Shown here piece after piece: positions 7,306-14,332 of a DNA stretch of 14,602 bases. The position numbers and the translations under genes are program-made. Every line of letters starts with the position of its first letter. The first letter of the stretch is position 1. The notes under the pieces were generated by a model. It saw nothing but the letters and a program-made list of their open reading frames with translations, was not told the origin of the DNA and did no database searches. The DNA is from a bacterium (lineage in GTDB: Bacteria > BMS3Abin14): assembly GCA_022865845.1 (NCBI GenBank), contig JALHUC010000326.1:1-14602 (forward strand), given 5' to 3'.

Positions 7306-8135
7306 TTGGTCAGGGCTTCAGCCAGGAATCGCGGAAGGGCAAAACTGGCCAGATGGATGTGCCGATCGTAGTATTTTGTCTGCAATTGGGCATGCTCCCG
7401 GCACTGTGGAAAGGTTGTTTCCGCGGTCCTGGAACCCATGAGGAAGCTCCAGTTTCCGCTGGGGTAGGTAGGTATAGCAGCGAGGTAGAACCCCACCAGC
7501 GGATAAATCCCATCCATCCGCCTGAATATATCGACCATGAAGGGCAGGTGGTAAAATGGCGATTCAGACTGGCATACAAATACACCATCAGGCCCAAGTG
7601 CATTTTCACAGTTTCGAAAAAAATCCTCTGAAAAAAGCGCCTCGGCAGGGCCGACGGGATCGGTAGAGTCTACCAGTATGACATCATAAGTACCTGGCGG
7701 AGAATCGGCAACGAACCGCACCCCGTCACCGTAAACGATCCTCGTGCGGGGGTCCCTCAGTCCTTCACTGATGCCGGGCAGATGCGTAAGAGCAGCCTCC
7801 ACCACCATGCGGTCGATCTCCACCAGGGTGACATCCTTGACCTGTGGATGTTTGAGCACCTCCCTGACCGTCCCCCCATCTCCACCACCGATCACCAGGA
7901 CCTTCTCAGGGGAGGGGTGGGTGTTGAGCGGAACGTGAGCCAGCATCTCGTGATAGACGAATTCATCGCGCTCGGTAAGCATCACCACCCCATCCAGAAG
8001 CAACATCCGTCCGAACTCGAAAGTGTCCAGGATCTCCAGCGTCTGGAATTCACTCTCACCGTAGTAGACGCTTTTCTTCACCTCCATGGTGATCCCGGAA
8101 TGGGGAGTGTGTTTTTCCGTGTACCAAATGCTCAT
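7302..8135 (-). CDS. speE: Spermidine synthase (polyamine aminopropyltransferase)
   Basis: A 277-residue enzyme that transfers an aminopropyl group from decarboxylated S-adenosylmethionine to putrescine. Visible family features are the N-terminal WYTE, Q31 and YH at 61-62, the nucleotide-binding GGGDGG (83-88), E106 and D108 (VEID), YGDG (135-138), the catalytic DSTDPVGPAEALF (from 156), and YPSGNWSF (224-231). The ATG at 8135 has GAGGT about 8 bases upstream and gives the usual MSIWYTE start; an in-frame GTG at 8150 is less likely. It follows the arginine decarboxylase gene by 59 bp, the largest gap in the operon, containing a G7 run but no convincing terminator. It overlaps speB by 4 bases. 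Confidence 0.93.
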   Translation of the reverse strand: MSIWYTEKHTPHSGITMEVKKSVYYGESEFQTLEILDTFEFGRMLLLDGVVMLTERDEFVYHEMLAHVPLNTHPSPEKVLVIGGGDGGTVREVLKHPQVKDVTLVEIDRMVVEAALTHLPGISEGLRDPRTRIVYGDGVRFVADSPPGTYDVILVDSTDPVGPAEALFSEDFFRNCENALGPDGVFVCQSESPFYHLPFMVDIFRRMDGIYPLVGFYLAAIPTYPSGNWSFLMGSRTAETTFPQCREHAQLQTKYYDRHIHLASFALPRFLAEALTK

Positions 8136-8194
8136 TTTAGCTAACCTCACAAAAACATTAAGGGGGGGAGGGAAAACAAGGAAGGTGGACTATT

Positions 8195-8686
8195 CTACGC
8201 CCCTACAGCACCATCTTTTATCCAGAGGACAACAGCTGCAAAGGCAGCTCCCACACTCTCAACGTTATGGGACACCGCAGCGCTCTCAATACGGCCAACC
8301 TTAAGGCCTCTCATCCCGAGGCCGTGGACAGCCATGTCACAGCAGATCCGTTCTATTTCCTCTGAAGGACCTGTGGCGCTGTACTCCATGATGAGTCCGG
8401 GCATGGACTGATCCTCCGGAAACGCCGCTGCCACCGCTGCCGAGATGGTCTGACCCTTGAGACTGCTTGTGATGGAAGCGTAGGCCACCGGAACAAGTGC
8501 GCCGTAGGGAATTGAAACAGGTTCGATAAGCCGGGCACCGGGTGGGACGATACTGCTCATTTTGACCAGGTTCGTATTACCGATACCGGAGGCCAGGAGG
8601 GCACCGTCAAAAGCGTTCAGGGGCATGTACCCTTCCGAAGCACCCTGGGCGAAAAAATAGGCGTCCGGTGTTCGTGTGATCATCAT
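8195..8686 (-). CDS. Pyruvoyl-dependent arginine decarboxylase
   Basis: A 163-residue proenzyme of the PvlArgDC family, best known from archaea (Methanocaldococcus type) and some bacteria. It converts arginine to agmatine and CO2. The self-cleavage site is [10 protein letters not shown]: cleavage between S44 and S45 would leave a small beta chain of 44 residues and an alpha chain whose N-terminal S45 becomes the pyruvoyl group. The surrounding [12 protein letters not shown] and the later EYSATG are family hallmarks. Length is typical. The ATG at 8686 overlaps the speD stop by 4 bases (ATGA). Placement between speD and speE/speB, with an agmatinase downstream, supports arginine as substrate. 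No PLP-type arginine or ornithine decarboxylase is present in the window. Confidence 0.92.
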   Translation of the reverse strand: MMITRTPDAYFFAQGASEGYMPLNAFDGALLASGIGNTNLVKMSSIVPPGARLIEPVSIPYGALVPVAYASITSSLKGQTISAAVAAAFPEDQSMPGLIMEYSATGPSEEIERICCDMAVHGLGMRGLKVGRIESAAVSHNVESVGAAFAAVVLWIKDGAVGA

Positions 8687-9099
8687 CCTGCCTGGTGTGG
8701 AACAGGGCCCAAACTGCCCTTTGGTTTGTGGCAGGCGTTTTCACCCAGGACTCGCAGCTCCCCCCTTGCCAATTCCTTGTATTCAGAGTCACGGGCACGG
8801 AAGACCTCCTGCAGATGGTCGTGTGCCGCCCACGGGTCCACCTTTTCTCCGCAGGTAAAGAGGTCGACAGCAGCATAGCCGTATTCCGGCCAGGTATGGA
8901 TGGCGAGATGGGATTCGGCAATGACAACGACCCCGCTTATGCCGTGAGGTGCGAACCGCCTGAAAACAGAATCGACGATGGTGGACCCGGCGACGACAGC
9001 AGCCTCCTTCATGGCACTTTCCACCAGGCTCAGATCATTCAGTGCCACGGGATCGCAATCGTAGAATTCAACCAGTATATGCCTGCCCAGTGATCTCAT
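8683..9099 (-). CDS. speD: S-adenosylmethionine decarboxylase proenzyme
   Basis: A 138-residue class 1B (short, bacterial/archaeal) AdoMetDC. It self-cleaves between E62 and S63 in the motif [11 protein letters not shown], converting S63 to the pyruvoyl cofactor. H68 and C83 (DLFTCG) match the processing and proton-donor residues of the family. It makes decarboxylated AdoMet, the aminopropyl donor for SpeE. AAAGGG precedes the ATG at 9099 by about 9 bases. The gene is 33 bp downstream of the XRE-cupin regulator and overlaps the arginine decarboxylase gene by 4 bases. The C-terminal ~15 residues after [11 protein letters not shown] are somewhat longer than a minimal family member. Confidence 0.95.
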   Translation of the reverse strand: MRSLGRHILVEFYDCDPVALNDLSLVESAMKEAAVVAGSTIVDSVFRRFAPHGISGVVVIAESHLAIHTWPEYGYAAVDLFTCGEKVDPWAAHDHLQEVFRARDSEYKELARGELRVLGENACHKPKGSLGPVPHQAG

Positions 9100-9132
9100 A
9101 ACTCATCCCTTTCAAGGATACGGCCTTCCGGA

Positions 9133-9681
9133 TTAGTGGTAAACCGGAGGTGATACGACCCATAGTATGTTAGCGGTTCTCTTGCCCCTGTTGACAACTA
9201 CATGAGGCCTGTCGGCCTTGAAATAGAAACACTCTCCCTTGCCCACACGCTGGTGCTTGTGCCCCTCCATCTCCAGGATAACTGTCCCGGAAAGAACCAT
9301 CCCGAACTCTTCACCCTCGTGACCGCTGTCCGTTGAGGCCTCCCCAGGCTCGATAGTCACCAGAACCGGGTCCATCATGTTCCGCTGTGCGCCCGGGATC
9401 AGGAGTTCTATGGTTTCCTCATCTCCCTCCCCCTGGACCAGCACCCTGTCCTCTGCACGAAATACCACTTTCTGCTCACCCATTTCCAGGTCTTTGAAAA
9501 ATTCCGACAAACTGAACCCGAGAACCTCCAGCACCTGGGCCAAAGCTTCTATGGATATGGACGTGTGGTCCCTCTCCAGGAGAGAGATGAACCCCTTGGT
9601 CAGATCGGACCGCACGGCCAGTTCATCCTGGGTCAGATCGTTTGCAAGCCTGAGCCTTTTTAGCCTTACCCCTATCTTCAT
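9133..9681 (-). CDS. XRE-family HTH regulator with C-terminal cupin (PuuR-like)
   Basis: A 182-residue regulator. The N-terminal helix-turn-helix (about 4-60) includes IGVRLKRLRLANDLTQDELA; the C-terminal double-stranded beta-helix cupin (about 105-180) has H121, E125 (GHEGEEFGMVLSG) and H160 (RPHVV). The same architecture is found in PuuR, the putrescine repressor of enteric bacteria, and related polyamine or amino-acid-responsive regulators. As first gene of the spermidine operon it probably represses the operon in response to polyamines and regulates itself. The start is uncertain. The ATG at 9681 gives the typical family N-terminus MKIGxRLKRLR but lacks a ribosome site; an in-frame ATG at 9750 would add 23 residues and sits only ~20 bases after the predicted transcription start, also with weak ribosome-site support. 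Confidence 0.87.
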   Translation of the reverse strand: MKIGVRLKRLRLANDLTQDELAVRSDLTKGFISLLERDHTSISIEALAQVLEVLGFSLSEFFKDLEMGEQKVVFRAEDRVLVQGEGDEETIELLIPGAQRNMMDPVLVTIEPGEASTDSGHEGEEFGMVLSGTVILEMEGHKHQRVGKGECFYFKADRPHVVVNRGKRTANILWVVSPPVYH

Positions 9682-9751
9682 AATGATAACTGGCGAACGG
9701 AAAGCCCCCTCTATACCCTTATAAAGCAAAGAAGCGGAGTTTAACAACATG

Positions 9752-9771
9752 TCTCAATTAGTTTAGTGAGA
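9752..9771. promoter_or_regulatory. Candidate operator palindrome
   Basis: Read on the minus strand, TCTCA-N10-TGAGA is an imperfect 20-bp dyad with several inner symmetric positions as well. It lies immediately downstream of the -10 box, over the expected transcription start, a classic repressor position. Binding by the XRE-cupin protein is inferred. Confidence 0.4.
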
Positions 9772-9776
9772 ATCGA

Positions 9777-9806
9777 CTTATAAAACAGAGGAAGGAGGGT
9801 TGTCAA
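9777..9806 (-). promoter_or_regulatory. Sigma-70 promoter of the spermidine operon
   Basis: On the minus strand a perfect -35 TTGACA (9806-9801) is followed after 18 bases by TATAAG (9782-9777), one mismatch from TATAAT. It is the strongest promoter-like site I see in the window and is positioned just before the XRE-cupin gene. Confidence 0.7.
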
Positions 9807-9817
9807 GAGTGGAGATA

Positions 9818-10041
9818 GGGCGCAGGGCGCAGGGCGAAGGGCGAAAAGCGAAGAGGGAAAACCCGCGCCTGTTGACAGTGCCATACTCAGGATTTAAAAA
9901 GCTGGAAGTAGATTTTAAGGGATCGGCCTTATTACCTGTTATTATTGGGAAATTTACTTTGAGCTATGCCAAGGGGAAGGCATAATTTGCCGGTTTTCCT
10001 ACGCCCTACCCCCTTCGCCCTACGCCCTTCGCCCTTTTTTT
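9818..10041. repeat. Inverted pair of GGGCGAAGGGCG-type low-complexity tracts
   Basis: A degenerate GGGCGCAGGGCGAAGGGCG tract at 9818-9855 is matched by its complement at 10000-10041 (CGCCCTTCGCCC at 10023-10034 is the exact complement of 9832-9843). About 145 bases separate them. The gap between the operon promoter and the neighbouring gene holds nothing else I can identify; a 61-codon open frame here is mostly repeat. Confidence 0.55.
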
Positions 10042-12142
10042 AGGGTGGATTCTCTTTTATCCACTCTCCATTTGAATAGCGGGCTACTCCCGTTCGGGTG
10101 GCAACCCACACCTGTCCGTCAGGGTCGGGCGCAATCATTACAACAGCGTTTCCAGGAAGACCGTCATTTTTGGTGAAGCTCACCCACTCTTCCCTGTCGA
10201 AAACCGACACACCCCTTGGAGTCCCCACCCAGGTATTCCAGTCCTTATCAATGGCCACAGTTCGGACCTCGTCATTGATCATCCCGCTGTCTTTGGTAAA
10301 GATCCGCCATTCACTTCCTGTGAATTTGGCCAGGCCCTTCATGGTACCAAACCATTTATTACCGGAGTAGTCCACCGCAATGGAGAGGACTGTATCGTGG
10401 GGCAGACCGTCCGCTGCTCTCAGAGTCTCATGGACAACATCATCCTTGATGCGGGAAACCCCCTTTTTGGTTCCTGCCCATATGGCCCCATCCCTGTCCA
10501 CTCCCAGGCAGAGGACCTCCCTGTCGGGCAGACCCTCATCACGGGTAAAATGTGTAAAACCTCCACCGGGGCGCAAGTGATTGAGACCCCGATCGGTGGC
10601 GATCCACAGGTCTCCCTTCTCGTCGAGAACAAGATCATTGATACTGGTGCCCAGGAGCCCTTCCCCTTCCCCTTCCCCCATGAAAACCCTTTCCCCTGAG
10701 CCGACATGGTAGACTGCCAGTCCCGATTCCGATCCCATCCAGAAAGTTTTGCCATCCGTGATGCTGGGTATCAGATAAACTCCTCTGGCGAACCTTAGCC
10801 ATACTCCGCTCACCAGGCCGTATTCATGAGTCTGGATCCTTTCCCTATTTCCCACGCTGTCCATGGAAAAAAACTTCAGAGTGGCAGGCCTGGTGAAGGA
10901 AAAACCTGAAAAATAGATCGGACTTTCCGTGTCAGGGTCATATCCGTCCAGACTATAATGCGTTCTGGCCGTTTCCTCGGTGCGGAGAGTGACGTTTATG
11001 GGCGGGACATAATCACCGCCAGGAGGATCAGCAATAGTTACAGGCGCTTCATCATCGAAGAGGTATGTTTCCTCTTTTAACGCTTCACTGTTGCCGAAGG
11101 GGTCCACGGAAAAAAACTGGAGAACAGTATCTTTCCTGAGCACCAGTGGTTCCATGTATTGGGGAGAGTTGGTGGTAGGAGGAAGGCCGTTGATGGTGTA
11201 ATGGATCCGGGCATCGGCATCTGATACGTTGATCTTCACTGTCAGGGGAGAGGTGTAAAGACCGGTTGCAGGATACGCCTCAGAGGACGGCGCATCCTTA
11301 TCAAGGTGATAGGTCTCACTGTAGATCCTGCTCTGATTCCCGCTCTCATCTACAGCAAGGAACCTGAGCTCCGAACTCTGGGTCAGCCAGAACGGGCCCT
11401 CGTACTTTATCGATCCCTCTGTGGGATCCAACCCATCCAGAGTGTAGTAGATCTCCGATTTCTCATTGGCTGTCAGCCTGACAAGGTCCCCGGCGCGGTA
11501 GTCCTCCGGCAGAGGCATTGTACTTGCCTCGGGAGGGGTCGTGTCCAGCATCTGATTGGCAAGCTTGAACCTGTAGAACTCCTCCCTGACCGACTCCCTG
11601 GACCCATCCATGTCCATGGCAAAAAACTTCAACTGTGTATCCACTGTAAGGACTATGGGCATCCTGTAACTGTTACTGTCGGTGGAGGGATCGGAACCAT
11701 CGATGGTGTAATAGATAGTCGCTCCTTCCTTGGTGGATAGAGTTACTCTGACGCGTTTTGAGTACATTCCGGCAGGAGGCTCTGCCACCGTCCTCAGTTC
11801 GCCCTCGAAAGGCTTCTGGAGCCTGATACGGTAGAACGCTGCCTGAACACTGCTGCGCAAACCATTGGAATGGACAGTAAAGTAACGAATGACCGTATCA
11901 TCCTCAATACCTACCGGATCCTTGAAGGTCGGTGAATTGCCACTGGGTTCTGAGCCGTCAAGGGTGAAGTATACCTGCGTATCTTCAGGAACATTGAAGG
12001 TCACGGTAATAGGGTTCGAATACTCCCCCGGAACAGGCGTAAAGCCTATCTCCCCTGTAAGGGCAGGCATCGGTGTGATAAGCAATCCGATGATTGCGAT
12101 CAGGAAAAAACCAAGAGTGCTGCGCGCAGTTGAAAAATCCAC
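10040..12142 (-). CDS. Secreted protein with five chitobiase-C-type repeats and a beta-propeller
   Basis: Complete 700-residue protein. Residues 1-30 form a signal peptide with hydrophobic core LGFFLIAIIGLLI. Five CHB_HEX_C_1-type repeats follow at about 31-106, 117-192, 203-280, 284-362 and 366-443, most with a Y(T/S)xDG core and DxxGN end. A propeller of the Reg_prop type occupies about 446-695, with blade cores FWMGSESGL, LWIATDRGL, IWAGTKKGV, KWFGTMKGL, TWVGTPRGV and VWVATRTGV. It ends right after the last blade, with no transmembrane helix or kinase, so it is not a normal sensor kinase. The start is a GTG at 12142 with GGAGG six bases upstream. A GEGEGEG run (490-496) comes from a TTCCCC hexamer repeat in the DNA. 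It is a paralogue of the longer protein at the left edge. Probably periplasmic or surface-exposed; ligand unknown. Confidence 0.88.
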   Translation of the reverse strand: MDFSTARSTLGFFLIAIIGLLITPMPALTGEIGFTPVPGEYSNPITVTFNVPEDTQVYFTLDGSEPSGNSPTFKDPVGIEDDTVIRYFTVHSNGLRSSVQAAFYRIRLQKPFEGELRTVAEPPAGMYSKRVRVTLSTKEGATIYYTIDGSDPSTDSNSYRMPIVLTVDTQLKFFAMDMDGSRESVREEFYRFKLANQMLDTTPPEASTMPLPEDYRAGDLVRLTANEKSEIYYTLDGLDPTEGSIKYEGPFWLTQSSELRFLAVDESGNQSRIYSETYHLDKDAPSSEAYPATGLYTSPLTVKINVSDADARIHYTINGLPPTTNSPQYMEPLVLRKDTVLQFFSVDPFGNSEALKEETYLFDDEAPVTIADPPGGDYVPPINVTLRTEETARTHYSLDGYDPDTESPIYFSGFSFTRPATLKFFSMDSVGNRERIQTHEYGLVSGVWLRFARGVYLIPSITDGKTFWMGSESGLAVYHVGSGERVFMGEGEGEGLLGTSINDLVLDEKGDLWIATDRGLNHLRPGGGFTHFTRDEGLPDREVLCLGVDRDGAIWAGTKKGVSRIKDDVVHETLRAADGLPHDTVLSIAVDYSGNKWFGTMKGLAKFTGSEWRIFTKDSGMINDEVRTVAIDKDWNTWVGTPRGVSVFDREEWVSFTKNDGLPGNAVVMIAPDPDGQVWVATRTGVARYSNGEWIKENPP

Positions 12143-12251
12143 CTGAACCTCCGACCATGGGGTTGCCTGGGAGCCTGGAGTGATCCTTCGGCAGGCTAAT
12201 GGAGTACACCGACCTACATTATGGGAAATTTAAGATTCGGTGAGAACACCC

Positions 12252-12309
12252 CGACATATTAGGGAATCTTGCGACATATTAGGGAATCTTGCGACATATT
12301 AGGGAATCT
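12252..12309. repeat. Tandem repeat, 20-bp unit, three copies
   Basis: The unit CGACATATTAGGGAATCTTG occurs at 12252-12271, 12272-12291 and 12292-12309 (the last lacks two bases), with no mismatches. A degenerate relative (CATTATGGGAAATTTAAG) is visible just upstream around 12218-12235. Confidence 0.9.
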
Positions 12310-12323
12310 AAGGTTAAATGGCA

Positions 12324-12370
12324 ATGACCTTGAAAACGATGACCTTGGAAACGACATGACCTTGAAAACG
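12324..12370. repeat. Tandem repeat, 15-bp unit, three copies
   Basis: ATGACCTTGAAAACG occurs at 12324-12338, with one mismatch at 12339-12353, and again exactly at 12356-12370 after a two-base insertion. It lies 14 bases after the 20-bp array and is unrelated to it in sequence. Confidence 0.85.
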
Positions 12371-12493
12371 GCTCGACTAAGCGGGGGGACGACTTGGCGA
12401 CTTTACGAAAAATCAGATCTTAGCCTTGTTTATCACCTGAAAATGGGGAATCCATCCCATATTAATCATTCTACCTGGACATGCGGTTTTTTC

Positions 12494-12580
12494 TCTCAGT
12501 CGATTAGTCGGCCAGTCGTTCGGTTTTTTGTCCCTCAGTCGCCCAGTCGGTTGGCTTTTTGTTGCCCGTTCGTCCCGTCG
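12494..12580. repeat. AGTCG-rich low-complexity tract
   Basis: CAGTCG/TAGTCGG-type pentamers recur at irregular spacing, interrupted by two T-rich stretches (CGGTTTTTTG and GGCTTTTTG). No open frame or known RNA is recognised. Confidence 0.45.
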
Positions 12581-12669
12581 AAATGCACCTCGAAAGATCC
12601 AACCTCTTAATATATATCAGTTATCAAATTGGTTAGATTACGAGGTGCGCAGGCCCTACCAATACCTGC

Positions 12670-12675
12670 TATAAT
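12670..12675 (+). promoter_or_regulatory. -10 box immediately before the dehydrogenase start
   Basis: A consensus TATAAT ends 7 bases before the ATG at 12683. No good -35 lies 16-18 bases upstream. If used, transcription would begin at or next to the start codon, giving a leaderless message. Confidence 0.4.
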
Positions 12676-12682
12676 CAGTTTC

Positions 12683-13798
12683 ATGACCAGCCAGACCACC
12701 AGAGCCCTCGCTTATTTCCCATCAGACGGTGAGATACGCCTTACGGATTTCCCGATACAGCCCCTTGAGGCCGACGAGATACTGGTCCGGATCACGCGAG
12801 TTGCCTTCACGCGCCGTGACCGCCTGCTCCTGGAAAACAAGAGCGCCATAATGCCGGAGGGAGATAATTTTATCATCCCAGGGCACGTTGCTGTGGGAAA
12901 GGTGGTCGAGATCGGTTCCATGGTCAAGGAGTTTGAACCGGGGGATATCGTGGTACCCACGATCCGCAGGGACTGCCACCGTTGTATCGATGCCAGGTCC
13001 GATCTATGCCCCCATCCCGATCGCTACCAGGATTCAGGCATTTCGGGTGCTCACGGCTTTGCCAGGGACTTTATGACGGTACACGGACGCTACCTGATAA
13101 AGATCCCGCCCCAGCTCGAGGACCTTGCCCTGCTGCTGACACATTTAAGCGTCGCGGAAAAAGCCCACCAGGAGGCGATCCAGATAATCAAACGGTACAA
13201 TTTTTATTGTTACCACGATTCGATAGATGTCGTTCCCAGCGCGCTGATCACGGGTATGGGATCGGTCGGCATCATGATGACCTACCTTTTGAGTTTGTAC
13301 GGTTACAGGATAACCGTCTTCTGCCGGAGAGAATCTGACGACATTCGCTCCAAGGTCCTCGAACCCCTCGACCTTGAGTACATCAACACATCCCGCATAC
13401 CCATGTCGCGCCTTGAAAAAGCCGGATACAGCTTTCAACAGTTGTTCGAAACCACCGGCGACCCGGAGTACATGATAAGCGTGATGCCGTTTATGGGCCC
13501 CAACGCCGTCATGGCGATCATCGGAGTTCCCGATCACGATTCTGAGGAAAAGATCCCGGAGGTGGACATAAACCGGGTCTTTACACGCATGGTCATGGGA
13601 AACCAGGTGATCTTCGGGAGCATCAAGGCCGGCAGGGACGCCTTCGAGTTGGCAGTAAAAGATTTAACCGAGCTATCAGATCTTTACGGGGACTCCCTGG
13701 TATCTCTCCTGACAGACACATTCCCCCTGGCTGAATACAACCGGCTCCTGACTCTGAACACACGAGACACCATCATTCCCTCCCTGACACTGACCTGA
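12683..13798 (+). CDS. Glucose-dehydrogenase-like medium-chain (zinc-family) dehydrogenase
   Basis: A 371-residue medium-chain dehydrogenase/reductase closest in pattern to archaeal-type glucose 1-dehydrogenase. Evidence includes the GroES-like N-terminal half, the GAHGFARDF segment (122-130), VAEKA (157-161) where that family has a conserved Glu, the Rossmann motif GMGSVG (191-196), and CRR (214-216) after the second strand, which favours NADP(H). Metal-site residues are altered. The catalytic Cys position is T43 (FTRRDR), GHE is GH-V (H68, V69), and only three structural-zinc cysteines remain (C98, C101, C109). The true substrate is therefore uncertain. The frame is open back to a TTG at 12629, but the ATG at 12683 begins the conserved domain and is chosen; no ribosome site precedes it. 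Monocistronic. Confidence 0.8.
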   Translation: MTSQTTRALAYFPSDGEIRLTDFPIQPLEADEILVRITRVAFTRRDRLLLENKSAIMPEGDNFIIPGHVAVGKVVEIGSMVKEFEPGDIVVPTIRRDCHRCIDARSDLCPHPDRYQDSGISGAHGFARDFMTVHGRYLIKIPPQLEDLALLLTHLSVAEKAHQEAIQIIKRYNFYCYHDSIDVVPSALITGMGSVGIMMTYLLSLYGYRITVFCRRESDDIRSKVLEPLDLEYINTSRIPMSRLEKAGYSFQQLFETTGDPEYMISVMPFMGPNAVMAIIGVPDHDSEEKIPEVDINRVFTRMVMGNQVIFGSIKAGRDAFELAVKDLTELSDLYGDSLVSLLTDTFPLAEYNRLLTLNTRDTIIPSLTLT

Positions 13799-13976
13799 TG
13801 TTTGAATCCAAAATCTAAAATCCAAGATCCAAGAACAATCTAACCGCAGAGGACGCTGAGGTACGCAGAGGGGAGCTTACTCCTGGGTAAAGGCCAGTTG
13901 CTATAAAGGCGACGTTTTTCACCACTGCGGACAGTGAGAATACTGAGCAAACCTGGAAAGAGGTTAGACGATCGTC

Positions 13977-14014
13977 ATTCCGGACGTCACGCCGGTGGCG
14001 TGATGACCCGGAAT
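13977..14014. repeat. Nested hairpin ATTCCGG(TCACGCC-ggt-GGCGTGA)CCGGAAT
   Basis: The outer arms are ATTCCGG (13977-13983) and CCGGAAT (14008-14014); the inner arms are TCACGCC (13987-13993) and GGCGTGA (13997-14003). The inner part is the same motif as in the 84-bp repeat 8.5 kb away. Confidence 0.7.
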
Positions 14015-14027
14015 CCATTCCTGCCTG

Positions 14028-14074
14028 TCATTGCGAGAAGTATCGAGCTAAGCGCGAACGACGAAGCAATCCCG
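14028..14074. repeat. TCATTGCGAG...GAAGCAATCC intergenic element
   Basis: ATTGC (14030-14034) and GCAAT (14066-14070) bound a ~45-bp element with CGAG/CGAA motifs. Similar intergenic palindromic elements are common in several anaerobic bacterial genomes (recalled, not searched). Confidence 0.5.
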
Positions 14075-14207
14075 AAGAAGAAGTAGACACTTTAAAAAAA
14101 CTAAAAACAAAGCCCCGGATTCAGGTGCTTTATGTCTGGAGTTCCAAGTTCCATAATTCAGGTTCCAGGTTTATCCAATTACTTGTTTTCTCTGTGTTCG
14201 AAGCCTG

Positions 14208-14224
14208 TCACGCCAGAGGCGTGA
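14208..14224. repeat. Palindrome TCACGCC-aga-GGCGTGA
   Basis: Seven-base perfect arms with a three-base loop, identical in the arms to the hairpin at 13987-14003, about 220 bp away. Confidence 0.65.
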
Positions 14225-14312
14225 TGACTCTGTGTGAGTATGCTTTTACCACTCTTAGAGCAAATGCGCTTTCCCCCAAGTTTAGTTTTCTCAGCGGTCC
14301 TCTGCGGTATAT

Positions 14313-14332
14313 GCGGCCTATAAATGGGCCGC
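14313..14332. repeat. Short hairpin GCGGCC-tataaatg-GGCCGC
   Basis: Six-base perfect GC arms with an eight-base AT-rich loop, between the two inverse ACCGCAGAGG-type copies. It lacks a T-tract. Confidence 0.5.

Larger units (their letters stand above)
12143..12682. other. Divergent intergenic region without a gene
   Basis: 540 bp between two divergently transcribed genes. Besides the two tandem arrays listed separately it contains an AT-rich patch (12609-12640) and AGTCG-rich low-complexity sequence (12494-12580). The open frame at 12269-12610 is built on these repeats and is not credible as a gene. Confidence 0.5.

Noticed and set aside
8136..8194. Terminator or separate promoter between the arginine decarboxylase gene and speE
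   Set aside because: No stem-loop with T-tract and no paired -35/-10 boxes could be found; only a G7 run.
9800..9985. 61-codon plus-strand open frame
   Set aside because: Half of it is the GGGCGAAGG low-complexity tract and it overlaps the -35 region of the spermidine promoter.
12252..12370. Tandem arrays as a CRISPR
   Set aside because: The repeats are directly adjacent with no spacers and differ between the two arrays; no cas genes are in the window.
12269..12610. 113-codon plus-strand open frame
   Set aside because: It is assembled from the two tandem arrays and AGTCG-rich sequence, with no ribosome site or domain.
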